Below are positions 18,548 to 27,055 of a stretch of DNA of 64,000 nt, piece after piece. The translations under genes and the position numbers were made by a program. The notes beneath the pieces are model-generated. The model had not been told where the DNA came from. It saw only the letters and a list, made by a program, of their open reading frames with translations, and did no database searches. Positions within the stretch are counted from its first letter, which is position 1, and each line of letters starts with the position of its first letter. Source of the stretch: Armatimonadota bacterium (GTDB taxonomy: Bacteria; Sysuimicrobiota; Sysuimicrobiia; Sysuimicrobiales; Sysuimicrobiaceae); NCBI GenBank assembly GCA_031460175.1, contig JAVKGW010000004.1, forward strand, positions 172,733 through 236,732, given 5' to 3'.

Positions 18548-20125
18548 CTACGCCGCGGGCACGGCCCTCCGCCGCATCAGCCCCAGCACCCACCGGGCTT
18601 CCTCCGCGCGGAGGAGGAGACCGCTTCCGAGGTACACCCCACCCGCGGTCGCCAGGGTCGCCGCGAGCCGGATGACTTCCCCCCCCGGGCCCGGACCCAG
18701 GGCTCCCCTCAGAGCCCCCATGACCCCCCAAGCGACCAGCCCCACGGCCGATGCGCCCACCGCGGACCGCAGGGCGGTCCGCCACACCCGGTCCGGCTCC
18801 AGCGTCCCCAGCCGGCGCCGCAACAGACTCCACAGCACCCCCGCGTTGAGGGTACTCACCACGGAGGTGGCCAGGGCGATGCCCACGTGCCCCCATGCCT
18901 GCATCAGCAGCCAGTCCAGCAGGGCGTTTAGGGGAATCATGCAGGCCCCCACCCGGAGCGGGGTCTTCATGTCGTGTAGGGCATAGTAGGCTCGGGTGAG
19001 CACCACGTAGCAGGAGATGGACGCGAGCCCCGCGCCGTAGGCGGCCACGGCTCCGGACACCGCCGCGGTGGCCTCCGGCGTGAAGGCGAACCGTTCGAAG
19101 AGGACCCGCACCAGCACCCCCGGTACCGCGAGGTAGAGGGCCAAAACGGGCGCCGCACACCACAGGGCGGCCCGAAGCCCCACGGAGACCGTCCGCCCGA
19201 AGGCCGCGAATTCCCCTGCCTCCGCCTGCCGGGAGAGGGTGGGGAAGAGGGCGGTGGCAATGGAGATGGCGAAGAACCCCACGGGTGCCTGCACCACCTC
19301 GTAGGCGTAGTCCAGGGCGGCCACCGCGTTCACCGTCCCGTTGGGACGGAGGAAGGAGGCGAAGATCCGGTCCACGTACGCGTTGAGCTCCACCACGGCG
19401 AGCCCCAGCATGGCAGGGAGCGCAAGCCGCGCCACCTCCTGCACCGCGGGATGTCGCAGACGGAGGCTGGCCCGGAACCGAAAGCCTGCCCGGCGGGCCG
19501 CGGGGATCTGCACGAGGAACTGGGCCGCGGTCCCCAGGACCCACGCCACCGCGAGCCCGTGGATGCCCAGGACGGGGCCGAACCCCAGGGCGGCGCCGAT
19601 GACGGTGAGGTTGAAGAGGAGGGGCGCGAAGGCGGGGACGGTGAAATGCTCGTGTGCCTGGAGGTAGCCGGTGAGGTAGAGGGCCAGGGCCAGGAACACC
19701 ATGGCCACGAAGAGGATGCGGGTGAGGGACACCGCGAGCGCCGTGAGGTGCGCGTCGAACCCGGGAGCGGCCAAGGGGAGGATCCACGGCGCCAGGATCT
19801 GTCCCAGCAGCACCATGCCCCCGCCCAGGACCAGCACGAGCCCCGTGAGATGGGAGATCACCTCCGCTCGCTCCCGGGGATCTCCCCGCAGGCGCACGCG
19901 GGTCAGGACGGGGATGAACACGATGCTGAGGGTGCCGCCCAACAGCAGGCGCTGCACCAGGAAGGGGACGGAGTAGGCCACCACGTAGGCGCCCTTCGCA
20001 TCGCCGGCGCCGAACAGGGCCGCGACCACCATCTCCCGGACGATCCCGAGCAGGCGGCTGGCGACCGCCGCCACCCCCATGAGGGCTGCCGCCCGCGCGA
20101 AGGAGCGGGGATGCGTGTCCGTCAT
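18548..20125 (-). CDS. murJ: Lipid II flippase MurJ (MviN)
   Basis: Moves lipid II across the cytoplasmic membrane for peptidoglycan synthesis. 525 residues with about 14 hydrophobic spans; the MOP-family signature ASRLLGIVREMVVAALFGAGD lies near residues 18-40, and GGTLSIVFIPVLTRVR follows. ATG 20125 is preceded by a TACCAT -10 only 7 bp away and has no Shine-Dalgarno sequence, suggesting a leaderless message. Divergent from rpsT. hrcA follows 121 bp downstream behind its own candidate promoter. Confidence 0.92.
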   Translation of the reverse strand: MTDTHPRSFARAAALMGVAAVASRLLGIVREMVVAALFGAGDAKGAYVVAYSVPFLVQRLLLGGTLSIVFIPVLTRVRLRGDPRERAEVISHLTGLVLVLGGGMVLLGQILAPWILPLAAPGFDAHLTALAVSLTRILFVAMVFLALALYLTGYLQAHEHFTVPAFAPLLFNLTVIGAALGFGPVLGIHGLAVAWVLGTAAQFLVQIPAARRAGFRFRASLRLRHPAVQEVARLALPAMLGLAVVELNAYVDRIFASFLRPNGTVNAVAALDYAYEVVQAPVGFFAISIATALFPTLSRQAEAGEFAAFGRTVSVGLRAALWCAAPVLALYLAVPGVLVRVLFERFAFTPEATAAVSGAVAAYGAGLASISCYVVLTRAYYALHDMKTPLRVGACMIPLNALLDWLLMQAWGHVGIALATSVVSTLNAGVLWSLLRRRLGTLEPDRVWRTALRSAVGASAVGLVAWGVMGALRGALGPGPGGEVIRLAATLATAGGVYLGSGLLLRAEEARWVLGLMRRRAVPAA

Positions 20126-20132
20126 CCCGACT

Positions 20133-20142
20133 ATGGTACAAT
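20133..20142. promoter_or_regulatory. Overlapping divergent -10 elements for murJ and rpsT
   Basis: ATGGTACAAT contains TACAAT on the plus strand (20137-20142, toward rpsT) and TACCAT on the minus strand (20138-20133, toward murJ), sharing two base pairs. No strong -35 is evident on either side. RNA polymerase could serve only one direction at a time. Confidence 0.45.
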
Positions 20143-20174
20143 GCGCCAGGACAAGGAGAGGTGGAGGTCCTGGG

Positions 20175-20438
20175 ATGGCCAAGCGGACACCTTCGGCCCT
20201 GAAGCGGCAGCGTCAGACCCTGAAGCGCACCCTGCGGAACCGGGCCTGGAAATCTCGGATGAAGACCCTCATCAAGAAGGCACGGGAGCTGGGGACTCCC
20301 GAGGCGCTGCAGCAGGCGATCCGGGTCATCGACAAGGCCGCGGCGAAGGGGATCATCCACCGGAACACCGCGGCCCGACGGAAGTCCCGGCTCATGCGGG
20401 CGGTCCAGAAGGCACTTCGGGCCGCGGCGGCCTCATGA
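20175..20438 (+). CDS. rpsT: 30S ribosomal protein S20
   Basis: Small basic 16S rRNA-binding protein of the 30S body. 87 residues from ATG 20175, beginning MAKRTPSALKRQRQ, with the typical all-helical Lys/Arg/Ala-rich sequence (KSRMKTLIKKARE, IHRNTAARRKSRLMRAVQKA). A strong GGAGGTC lies 7 bp upstream. The reading frame extends further upstream, but that part crosses the promoter. Its 3' end overlaps the convergent holA by 6 bp. Confidence 0.96.
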   Translation: MAKRTPSALKRQRQTLKRTLRNRAWKSRMKTLIKKARELGTPEALQQAIRVIDKAAAKGIIHRNTAARRKSRLMRAVQKALRAAAAS

Positions 20439-21413
20439 AGCCGCAAGGCCGCGCATGTGGCGCGTCAACCGCACCACCAGCCGCTCCAGCACCACCCGGG
20501 GCGGAAGGCCCGTGCTCTTCACCTCCCGGTCCGCCTCCACCAGTTCCCGGTAAGCCGCCCTCAGGTCGAACCCCCGCATCCGGCGGAGCTGGTCCAGGTA
20601 CCGCCGGTACAGCCAGGCGCGGTTGCCCAGGGCCACCCGCACCTGCTCCGGCCGGGCATCGGATCCCAGCGCCTCCGTGGCGAGCAGGGCCCGAAAGTGC
20701 CCCGCGAGGAGCGCCACGAGGGCGAGGGGGTTCTCCCGCGCCACCAGCGCCTGCAGGGACCGGAGGGCACGGGAAGCGTCTCCCAGGGCCACCGCGTCCA
20801 CCAGTTCAAAGACGGAGACCTCCCCTCCCCCCACGGCCAGCTCCCGTACGTCTTCCACCCCGATCTCCGTACGATCCCCCACGTACGCGCTCAACTTCTC
20901 CAGTTCCATGATCAGGGTCCGGAGGCCCGTCCCCGCCACGGCCACCAGGGCGTGGGCTGCCTCCCGGGAGAGGCGTTTTCCGAGATGGCGCGCCCGGCGC
21001 TGGAGCAGGGGCACCAGGGCGTCTCGCTCCAGCCGATCGAAGACTCGCACCTCCGCCACCTTCTGGAGCACCGCGGTGAGGCGACGCCGACGATCCAGGG
21101 CGCGCGCGGTAAGCACGAGCACGCAGGGCGGCGCCCCCGACTCCAGGTAGGCGGCCAGGCGTTCCTGGGCGGCCGCGGAGAGACGATCCACGTTTCGCAC
21201 CACCACCACGCGGCAGCCTCCGAAGAAGGGAAGGGTGTCTGCCCGGGCGAGGATCTCCTCGACGGGGGTCTCCTGCGCGTCCAGCCGGTCCAGGTTGAGG
21301 GCCCGGGCTTCCGGCGGGAGGGAGCCGCGGACGATCTCCTCCACCGCCTCCTCCACCAGCCAATCCTCCTCCCCCAGCAGGACCGTCACCCGGTGCGCCG
21401 CGGATCCGCTCAT
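20433..21413 (-). CDS. holA: DNA polymerase III, delta subunit
   Basis: Clamp-loader subunit that opens the beta sliding clamp. 326 residues: an AAA+-like domain lacking ATPase motifs (VTVLLGEEDWLVEEAVEEI; FFGGCRVVVVRNVDRL), then LIMELEKLSAYVG and VFELVDAVALGDASRALRSL in the central and collar domains. It follows the DUF3006 gene with a 4-bp ATGA overlap, in the comEC-holA arrangement common near rpsT. Confidence 0.92.
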   Translation of the reverse strand: MSGSAAHRVTVLLGEEDWLVEEAVEEIVRGSLPPEARALNLDRLDAQETPVEEILARADTLPFFGGCRVVVVRNVDRLSAAAQERLAAYLESGAPPCVLVLTARALDRRRRLTAVLQKVAEVRVFDRLERDALVPLLQRRARHLGKRLSREAAHALVAVAGTGLRTLIMELEKLSAYVGDRTEIGVEDVRELAVGGGEVSVFELVDAVALGDASRALRSLQALVARENPLALVALLAGHFRALLATEALGSDARPEQVRVALGNRAWLYRRYLDQLRRMRGFDLRAAYRELVEADREVKSTGLPPRVVLERLVVRLTRHMRGLAAS

Positions 21414-21640
21414 GCGCCCTCCTCAGGCCGCCCCGGGATCCGTCGCCCCGCCCTCCGGTCCCGGGCGGTCCGCAGCCGCACCGCGATCTCGATGTCGCTC
21501 CCCTCCACGCTTCCCGGAGGCAGAACCGTCCGTGGGAGGAAGGCGGCGTTTCCGTCCTCCAAAAAGACCACCGCCACCTCTTCCTCGATGCGATCCACCA
21601 CCCCGCGCCGCCTCACCTCGACCTCGTGGTTTCCACCCAT
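21410..21640 (-). CDS. DUF3006 family protein
   Basis: 76 residues matching the small DUF3006 family by pattern: RGVVDRIEEEVAVVFLEDG followed by LPRTVLPPGSVEGSDIEIAVR, probably a compact beta barrel. Function unknown; members are often beside or fused to ComEC-like metallo-beta-lactamase proteins, as here. It overlaps the comEC end by 28 bp and the holA start by 4 bp, so it is embedded in one coupled operon. Confidence 0.8.
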   Translation of the reverse strand: MGGNHEVEVRRRGVVDRIEEEVAVVFLEDGNAAFLPRTVLPPGSVEGSDIEIAVRLRTARDRRAGRRIPGRPEEGA

Positions 21641-23910
21641 AGGCGCCTCCCGTCGGTGATCACCGTCACCGCTCCGTCCTCGTCGGTCCGGTACACCCGG
21701 ACCCCGAGTCCCGCGTAACGCCGCAGGACCTGCGGGTGCGGATGTCCGAAGGGGTTACGGGCTCCCACGGAGAGCACCGCGAAGCGGGGAGCGACTTCCC
21801 GCAGGAACTCCTCCGTGCTGCTGGTCCGGCTGCCCTGGTGCGGGACCTTGAGCACGTCCGCCCGCAGGTCCTCGCCGGAGCGCACGAGCGCCGCCTCCGC
21901 GTTCCCCTCCACGTCCCCCGGGAGCAGCACGCTCCGCTCCCCGTACCGCAACCGGATCACCACGGAGTTCTCGTTGGCCGGCGAGCGGCCTCCGATGAAC
22001 CGGTCCTCCGGCCACAGCACCCGCACCACCACATCCTCCGAGATCCGCACCGTCATGCCCCGCCGGGCCCGGCGGTACGAAATGCCACGCTTTCGGACCG
22101 CGCGCAGGAACGCCTGGTAGGGCGGGGCCGGGTGCGGGTAGCCCGCGTCCACCACCGCCGATACGGCGAAGTTCTCCAACAGCGGGAGGAGTCCTGCCAC
22201 GTGATCCGCGTGGGGATGGCTGAGGACCACCACCTCCACCCGCCGCACTCCTTCCCGCTCCAGGAACCGCACGAGGGGTCGCCCGTCAGGGCCCCCGTCC
22301 ACCACCAGGGTCCTTCCCCATGGATCGCGCACCACGATGCTGTCCCCGCTCCCCACGTCCAGGAACACCACGCGCAGCCGGGGATCGGGTCGGAGATCCT
22401 GGAAGGCCTGCAGGGCCATGCAGCCCGCCAGCCCCACCGCACAGCCCGCCGCCACGGTCTCCATACGCGGGAGAGTCCGAAAGGCCCGGGCCGCGATGAG
22501 GAGGGCGAGCCCAAGGGCTACAGCCCATCCGGATGACGCGGGGAAGGCGATGGTGGCTCCGGGGAGCTGCGACGCCGCACGCGCCACGGAGACCACGAAC
22601 GCCACGAGGGGCTCCATAAACGCCGCCGTAAGCCACCCCATGGGAGGCCAAACCGCGCCCAGGATGCCCGCCGCCAGCCCCGCGGGCACCAGCACGCCGA
22701 CCGCGGGCAGGGCCACGAGGTTCGTCACGGGTGCGAGGAGGGGGATTCTCCCGAAGTGCCAGAGCAACAGGGGCAGCACCGCGAGCTGGGCGCCCACGGT
22801 GGCCCCCACCAGATTCCGCAGGGGGCGGGGAAGCGGGATCAACCGCTGCGCGAGGGGCGGTGCCAGGATCACCAGGCCCCAAGTGGCCGCCACGGAGAGC
22901 TGGAACCCCACATCCAGGATCAGGGCGGGGTTCGCGGCCAAAAGCACCAGGACCGCCCACCCCAGCCCCGTGAGGGCGTCCGGATCCCGCCGCAGCAGCT
23001 GTGCGGCCACCGCCACCGCGCTCATCCCCGCGGCCCGGGCCATGGAAGGCTCCCACCCCGCCACGAGGGCGAACCCCAGCACACCCGCGAGGACGGCCGA
23101 GGCCCGAAACCACCGCGGCGTTCTTCGCAGCAGGAAGTGCAGCACCCCGCCCACGACGGCCAGCTGGGCTCCGGACGCCACGAGCACGTGGGAGAGGCCC
23201 GCTTCCCGGAAGGCCCGGAGGAGCCCCTCGTCCTCCACCTCCGTCCCCAGGACGAGGCTGGAGAGCACGGACCCGTAGGGTTCCGGCAGCGCCTGGCGGT
23301 AAATCTCCCGCAGCCTCGTCCGGGTCAAAGAAGCCCAGCGCAGCAGCCGGAACCCCGCCCCGGGCCTGAGAACCTCTACCCGATCCGCGGCCAGCCGCGC
23401 CCGCACCCGGAGCCGGGCGGCCCAGGCTTCCGGCTCCGGTTCCCCCGGGTTCCGTGGACCCCGGAGAGAATCCACCTCCCCCACCACCCGAACCCGATCC
23501 CCCACCTCCAGGGCGGGCAGCGATCGCGCACGCACCAGCAACCGGCCGCCCCGCACCTGCGGGTGACCCTTCGCGGCCTCCACCGCCAGTACGAACCGTC
23601 CCGGTCCCGGCCGCGCAGCCACAAGCCCCACAAGCCCCACGCGCCGTCCCACCAAGGATGCCGCGTCCCAAGGTCCCGGAGGCGCTCTTTGGAGGAGCGC
23701 GAGCCCCGCTCCGGCGCATCCCACCAGGAGCAGGACGGCGAGGGATCGGAGAAGGGGGCGGGAGAGGAAGAAGGGGATCCCCCCGAGGGCTACCCCCAGA
23801 CCCGCCACGAGCACGCCCTCGAGCGGGGGCCCGAGCACGAACGCGGCCCCGATCCCCACGGCGAAGGCGAGGCTCACCCACACCAGCGGACGCCGCACGG
23901 TCCCCTCCAC
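21613..23910 (-). CDS. comEC: DNA internalisation competence protein ComEC/Rec2
   Basis: Membrane channel and putative nuclease for uptake of transforming single-stranded DNA. 765 residues: N-terminal hydrophobic spans and an OB-like DUF4131 region, then a Competence domain (LPEPYGSVLSSLVLGTE, AGLSHVLVASGAQLAVVGG) near 210-270, more membrane spans, and a C-terminal metallo-beta-lactamase domain (LDVGSGDSIVVRD, LSHPHADHVAGL, LLPGDVEG). Full length, so natural competence is possible if comEA and pili exist elsewhere. The GTG start at 23910 has GGAG upstream; thrS ends 45 bp before it. Confidence 0.93.
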   Translation of the reverse strand: MEGTVRRPLVWVSLAFAVGIGAAFVLGPPLEGVLVAGLGVALGGIPFFLSRPLLRSLAVLLLVGCAGAGLALLQRAPPGPWDAASLVGRRVGLVGLVAARPGPGRFVLAVEAAKGHPQVRGGRLLVRARSLPALEVGDRVRVVGEVDSLRGPRNPGEPEPEAWAARLRVRARLAADRVEVLRPGAGFRLLRWASLTRTRLREIYRQALPEPYGSVLSSLVLGTEVEDEGLLRAFREAGLSHVLVASGAQLAVVGGVLHFLLRRTPRWFRASAVLAGVLGFALVAGWEPSMARAAGMSAVAVAAQLLRRDPDALTGLGWAVLVLLAANPALILDVGFQLSVAATWGLVILAPPLAQRLIPLPRPLRNLVGATVGAQLAVLPLLLWHFGRIPLLAPVTNLVALPAVGVLVPAGLAAGILGAVWPPMGWLTAAFMEPLVAFVVSVARAASQLPGATIAFPASSGWAVALGLALLIAARAFRTLPRMETVAAGCAVGLAGCMALQAFQDLRPDPRLRVVFLDVGSGDSIVVRDPWGRTLVVDGGPDGRPLVRFLEREGVRRVEVVVLSHPHADHVAGLLPLLENFAVSAVVDAGYPHPAPPYQAFLRAVRKRGISYRRARRGMTVRISEDVVVRVLWPEDRFIGGRSPANENSVVIRLRYGERSVLLPGDVEGNAEAALVRSGEDLRADVLKVPHQGSRTSSTEEFLREVAPRFAVLSVGARNPFGHPHPQVLRRYAGLGVRVYRTDEDGAVTVITDGRRLWVETTRSR

Positions 23911-23955
23911 CCGAGGGATCTCCGTGGAATCAACGTGGGTCAGGGGATTTCCGGG

Positions 23956-25881
23956 TTACCGGCGGGCGGCGATCTCCTGCAGGGCGCGGGCGGTGAAGTC
24001 CTCCACGGACAGGGGGCCGAGATCCCCCGCGGACCGGTGACGCACGGCCACGGTGCCGGTCGCGGCCTCCCGATCCCCCACCACCAGCATGTAGGGCACC
24101 TTCTCCACCTGGGCGTCCCGGACCTTCTTCGTGACCTTCTCGTTGCGGCCGTCCACCTCCACCCGCAGCCCGCTCTTCCGGAGCCGGGCGGCCACCTCCT
24201 GGGCAAAGGGGAGGTGACGGTCCGCGATGGGCAGGACCCGGACCTGCTCCGGCGCGAGCCACAGGGGGAAGGCCCCCGCGTAGTGCTCGATGAGGATGCC
24301 CAGAAACCGCTCCAGGCTTCCCAGGATGGCCCGGTGGATCATCACGGGCCGGTGCGGTCGGTTGTCCTCCCCCGTGTACTCCAGCCCGAACCGTTCGGGA
24401 AGGGTGAAGTCCAGCTGGATGGTGGTGAGCTGCCACTTCCGGCCCAGGGCATCGAAGAAATACACGTCGATCTTGGGGCCGTAGAAGTTCGCCTCCCCCG
24501 GGGCCCGGGTGTAGGCCACGTTCCGGCGGATCAGGGCCTGTTCCAGGGCCGCCTCCGCGTGGTCCCACACCTCCGGGCGACCCGCGTATTTCTCCGGGGT
24601 TCGTGGATCCCGCACGGACAGCATCACCTCGTACCGCTCGAAGCCGAAGGCCTCGTGAACGGAGAAGGCGAGATCCAAAAGATCCGCGATCTCGGACTCG
24701 ATCTGGTCAGGTCGGCAGAAGATGTGGGCGTCGTCCTGGGTGATCATGCGCACCCGCAGTAGCCCGTGGAGCACCCCGGACCGCTCGTACCGGTACACGG
24801 TGCCGAACTCCGCGAGCCGGAGGGGAAGATCGCGGTAGCTCCGGGTCTTCGACCGATAGATCATGATGTGGAAGGGGCAGTTCATGGGCTTGACGAGATA
24901 CCTCTGGCCCTCCACCTCGATCCCGCTGAACATGTTCTCCCGGTACCAGCTGAGGTGTCCGCTCTGCTCCCACAGGGCCTCCCGGGCCACGTGCGGCGTG
25001 TAGACCCAACGGTAGCCCCTTGCGTCCAGCTGCGCGCGCAGGAACTCCTCGATGGTTCGGCGGATCACCGCCCCCCGTGGGTGCCACAGCACGAGCCCGG
25101 GCCCCACCTCCTCCTCGATGCTGAAGAGCTCCAGCTCTCTCCCCAGCCGCCGGTGGTCCCGCCGGCGGGCCTCCTCCAGCCGGTCCAGGAACGCCCGCAA
25201 CTGCTCCTCCGCGGGGAAGGTGATCCCGTAGATGCGCACCAGCTGCTCCCGGCGCTCGTCTCCTCGCCAGTAGGCTCCGCTCGTGCCCAGCACCTTGATG
25301 GCCCGGATGAGGCCTGTGCGGGGGAGATGCGGCCCCCGGCACATGTCCAGGAATCCATCCTGCCGGTAGAAGGAGATCCGTTCGTCCGGAATCTCCTGCA
25401 GGAGCTCCAGCTTGTACTTCTCCCCGAGCTCCTGATACAGGCGGATGGCCTCCTCCCGGGGGAGTTCGACGCGCTCGATCCGCTGGTCCCGGGCCGCGAG
25501 CTCCCGCATCTTGGCCTCGATGCGTTCCAGGTCCTCCGGGGTGAGGGACCGTCCCACATCCACGTCGTAGTAGAACCCATCCTCGATGGGCGGCCCGATG
25601 GCGAGCTTCGCTCCCGGGAACAGCTCCTTCACCGCCTGTGCGAGGAGGTGCGCGGAGGAGTGCCAGTAGATCTGGCGGCCCTCCGGGTCCTCGAACCGCA
25701 GGAACCGCACCTCCGCGTCGCGCACGAGCGGGCTGTTGAGATCCCGCGGTTGCCCGTCCACCATGGCCGCCAGGATCCCCTCCTCTCCCCGGAAGCGCGC
25801 GAGCGCCTCGAGCGTGGTGCCGCGTGCCACCCGGAGCTCCGTCCCGTCCGGAAACCGCACCCGGATGCTCTCTCCCTCCAT
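23956..25881 (-). CDS. thrS: Threonine-tRNA ligase
   Basis: Class-II aminoacyl-tRNA synthetase for tRNA-Thr. 641 residues: TGS domain at 1-65, editing domain with HSSAHLLAQAVKELFPGAKL and DGFYYDVDV, catalytic core with the zinc-ligand region KPMNCPFHIMIY (Cys), RLAEFGTVYRYERSGVLHGL (motif 2) and PVMIHRAILGSLERFLGILIEHY (split zinc His and motif 3), then the anticodon-binding domain. The start follows GAGGGAGG by 7 bp. The leader is only about 25 bp, leaving no room for a T-box. Confidence 0.96.
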   Translation of the reverse strand: MEGESIRVRFPDGTELRVARGTTLEALARFRGEEGILAAMVDGQPRDLNSPLVRDAEVRFLRFEDPEGRQIYWHSSAHLLAQAVKELFPGAKLAIGPPIEDGFYYDVDVGRSLTPEDLERIEAKMRELAARDQRIERVELPREEAIRLYQELGEKYKLELLQEIPDERISFYRQDGFLDMCRGPHLPRTGLIRAIKVLGTSGAYWRGDERREQLVRIYGITFPAEEQLRAFLDRLEEARRRDHRRLGRELELFSIEEEVGPGLVLWHPRGAVIRRTIEEFLRAQLDARGYRWVYTPHVAREALWEQSGHLSWYRENMFSGIEVEGQRYLVKPMNCPFHIMIYRSKTRSYRDLPLRLAEFGTVYRYERSGVLHGLLRVRMITQDDAHIFCRPDQIESEIADLLDLAFSVHEAFGFERYEVMLSVRDPRTPEKYAGRPEVWDHAEAALEQALIRRNVAYTRAPGEANFYGPKIDVYFFDALGRKWQLTTIQLDFTLPERFGLEYTGEDNRPHRPVMIHRAILGSLERFLGILIEHYAGAFPLWLAPEQVRVLPIADRHLPFAQEVAARLRKSGLRVEVDGRNEKVTKKVRDAQVEKVPYMLVVGDREAATGTVAVRHRSAGDLGPLSVEDFTARALQEIAARR

Positions 25882-25906
25882 CCCGCGCCTCCCTCGCCCA
25901 GACGCC

Positions 25907-25935
25907 ACCATACCCACCTGTCCCCTTCCTGTCAA
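25907..25935 (-). promoter_or_regulatory. thrS promoter
   Basis: Minus-strand consensus -35 TTGACA (25935-25930), 17-bp spacer, -10 TATGGT (25912-25907), about 26 bp before ATG 25881. It probably drives thrS-comEC-DUF3006-holA. Confidence 0.7.
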
Positions 25936-26019
25936 AGGGAAAGCGGAACCGCAGGAAGAGGGACGGGTTGCGGCGAAGGAGACTTCTCCACACATCCCCT
26001 GGAGGGAAGGAGGCGGACC

Positions 26020-26907
26020 ATGCAAGACGTGCTGGGGGTCACGGGCGCCAGCGGACGTCTGGGCCGGCGGGTGGTGGAGCTGCTGCTGGAGAGGGTGCCC
26101 GCGGGCCGCATCCGGGCCCTCACCCGGCACCCGGAAAGGCTGCAGGACCTGGCTCACCGCGGGGTGACCGTGCTCCCGGGCGATTTCAACCAGCCGGAGG
26201 CCCTGGCCCGGGCCCTGGAGGGCGTAGAGCGCCTGCTGATCATCAGCACGGACGACCTCCGGCCGGGCGCGCGCATCGCCCAGCACCGGAACGCGGTGCA
26301 GGCCGCGCGCCGGGCCGGGGTTCGGCACGTGGCATACACCTCCGCCCTCCACGCGGACCACAACCCGGTGTCCTTCATGCGGGATCACGCGGAGACAGAG
26401 GTGGCGATCCGGGAGAGCGGGCTACCGTTCACGTTCCTGCGCAACAACCTGTACGCGGAGAGCCTCCTCACCGTGGCTTCCCAGGCCGTGCAGACGGGCG
26501 TGCTCCGGTTGCCGGCCGGCGAGGGTCGGGTGAGCTTCGTGGCCCGGGAGGACTGCGCCCGGATCGCCGCGGCCGTACTGACACGGCCGGGACAGGAGGG
26601 AAGGATCTACGAGGTCACGGGACCGGATCGCTGTTCATACGGGGACGTGGCGGCGGTGCTGTCCGAGCTCAGCGGTCGCCCCGTTCGCTACGAGCCCGTC
26701 TCCCTGGAGGAGTACACCCGGAGCATGGAGGCGGCGGGGCTTGCGCCCGCCGCGGTGGAGGCCTTCGCCTCCCTGTACCGGGCCATCGCCCAGGGCTTCT
26801 TCGACCGCGTCTCGCCCGCGGTGGAGGAGGTCACCGGCCGCCCTCCCCTCTCCCTGCGGGAGGCGCTCTTCCCGTACCGGGCCCAGCTTCGCTCCGCGGG
26901 CCCTTGA
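26020..26907 (+). CDS. NmrA/QorB-like NAD(P)-binding oxidoreductase
   Basis: Atypical short-chain dehydrogenase of the NmrA/NAD(P)H:quinone reductase (QorB) group. 295 residues. The dinucleotide-binding loop VTGASGRLGRRVVELL is at 6-21, and HVAYTSALHADHNPVSFMRDHAETE carries the region where classical SDRs have the active-site Tyr. GGAGG about 7 bp upstream supports ATG 26020. It could be a quinone reductase or a redox sensor; no neighbour helps decide. Divergent from thrS. Confidence 0.8.
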   Translation: MQDVLGVTGASGRLGRRVVELLLERVPAGRIRALTRHPERLQDLAHRGVTVLPGDFNQPEALARALEGVERLLIISTDDLRPGARIAQHRNAVQAARRAGVRHVAYTSALHADHNPVSFMRDHAETEVAIRESGLPFTFLRNNLYAESLLTVASQAVQTGVLRLPAGEGRVSFVAREDCARIAAAVLTRPGQEGRIYEVTGPDRCSYGDVAAVLSELSGRPVRYEPVSLEEYTRSMEAAGLAPAAVEAFASLYRAIAQGFFDRVSPAVEEVTGRPPLSLREALFPYRAQLRSAGP

Positions 26908-26961
26908 CCGGCGGTGGGGACGCCGCGAGCCCGCGGGGCGTTCGCGGGCAGGGCACGGAGG

Positions 26962-26990
26962 TTGATTTGGCCGGACAGGTTCCATATCAT
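26962..26990 (+). promoter_or_regulatory. Promoter of the O-demethylase gene
   Basis: -35 TTGATT (26962-26967), 17-bp spacer, -10 TATCAT (26985-26990). The leader to ATG 27056 is about 58 bp and ends in a GAGGAGG ribosome-binding site. Confidence 0.6.
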
Positions 26991-27055
26991 GGTTCCTGCT
27001 TCCGGGGCTTCACGGCCCGTAGAGCCCAAAAAGGGAGAGAGAGGAGGCGAGGGGG

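Noticed and set aside
25882..26019. T-box riboswitch for thrS
   Set aside because: The candidate promoter leaves only about a 25-bp leader, too short for a T-box.
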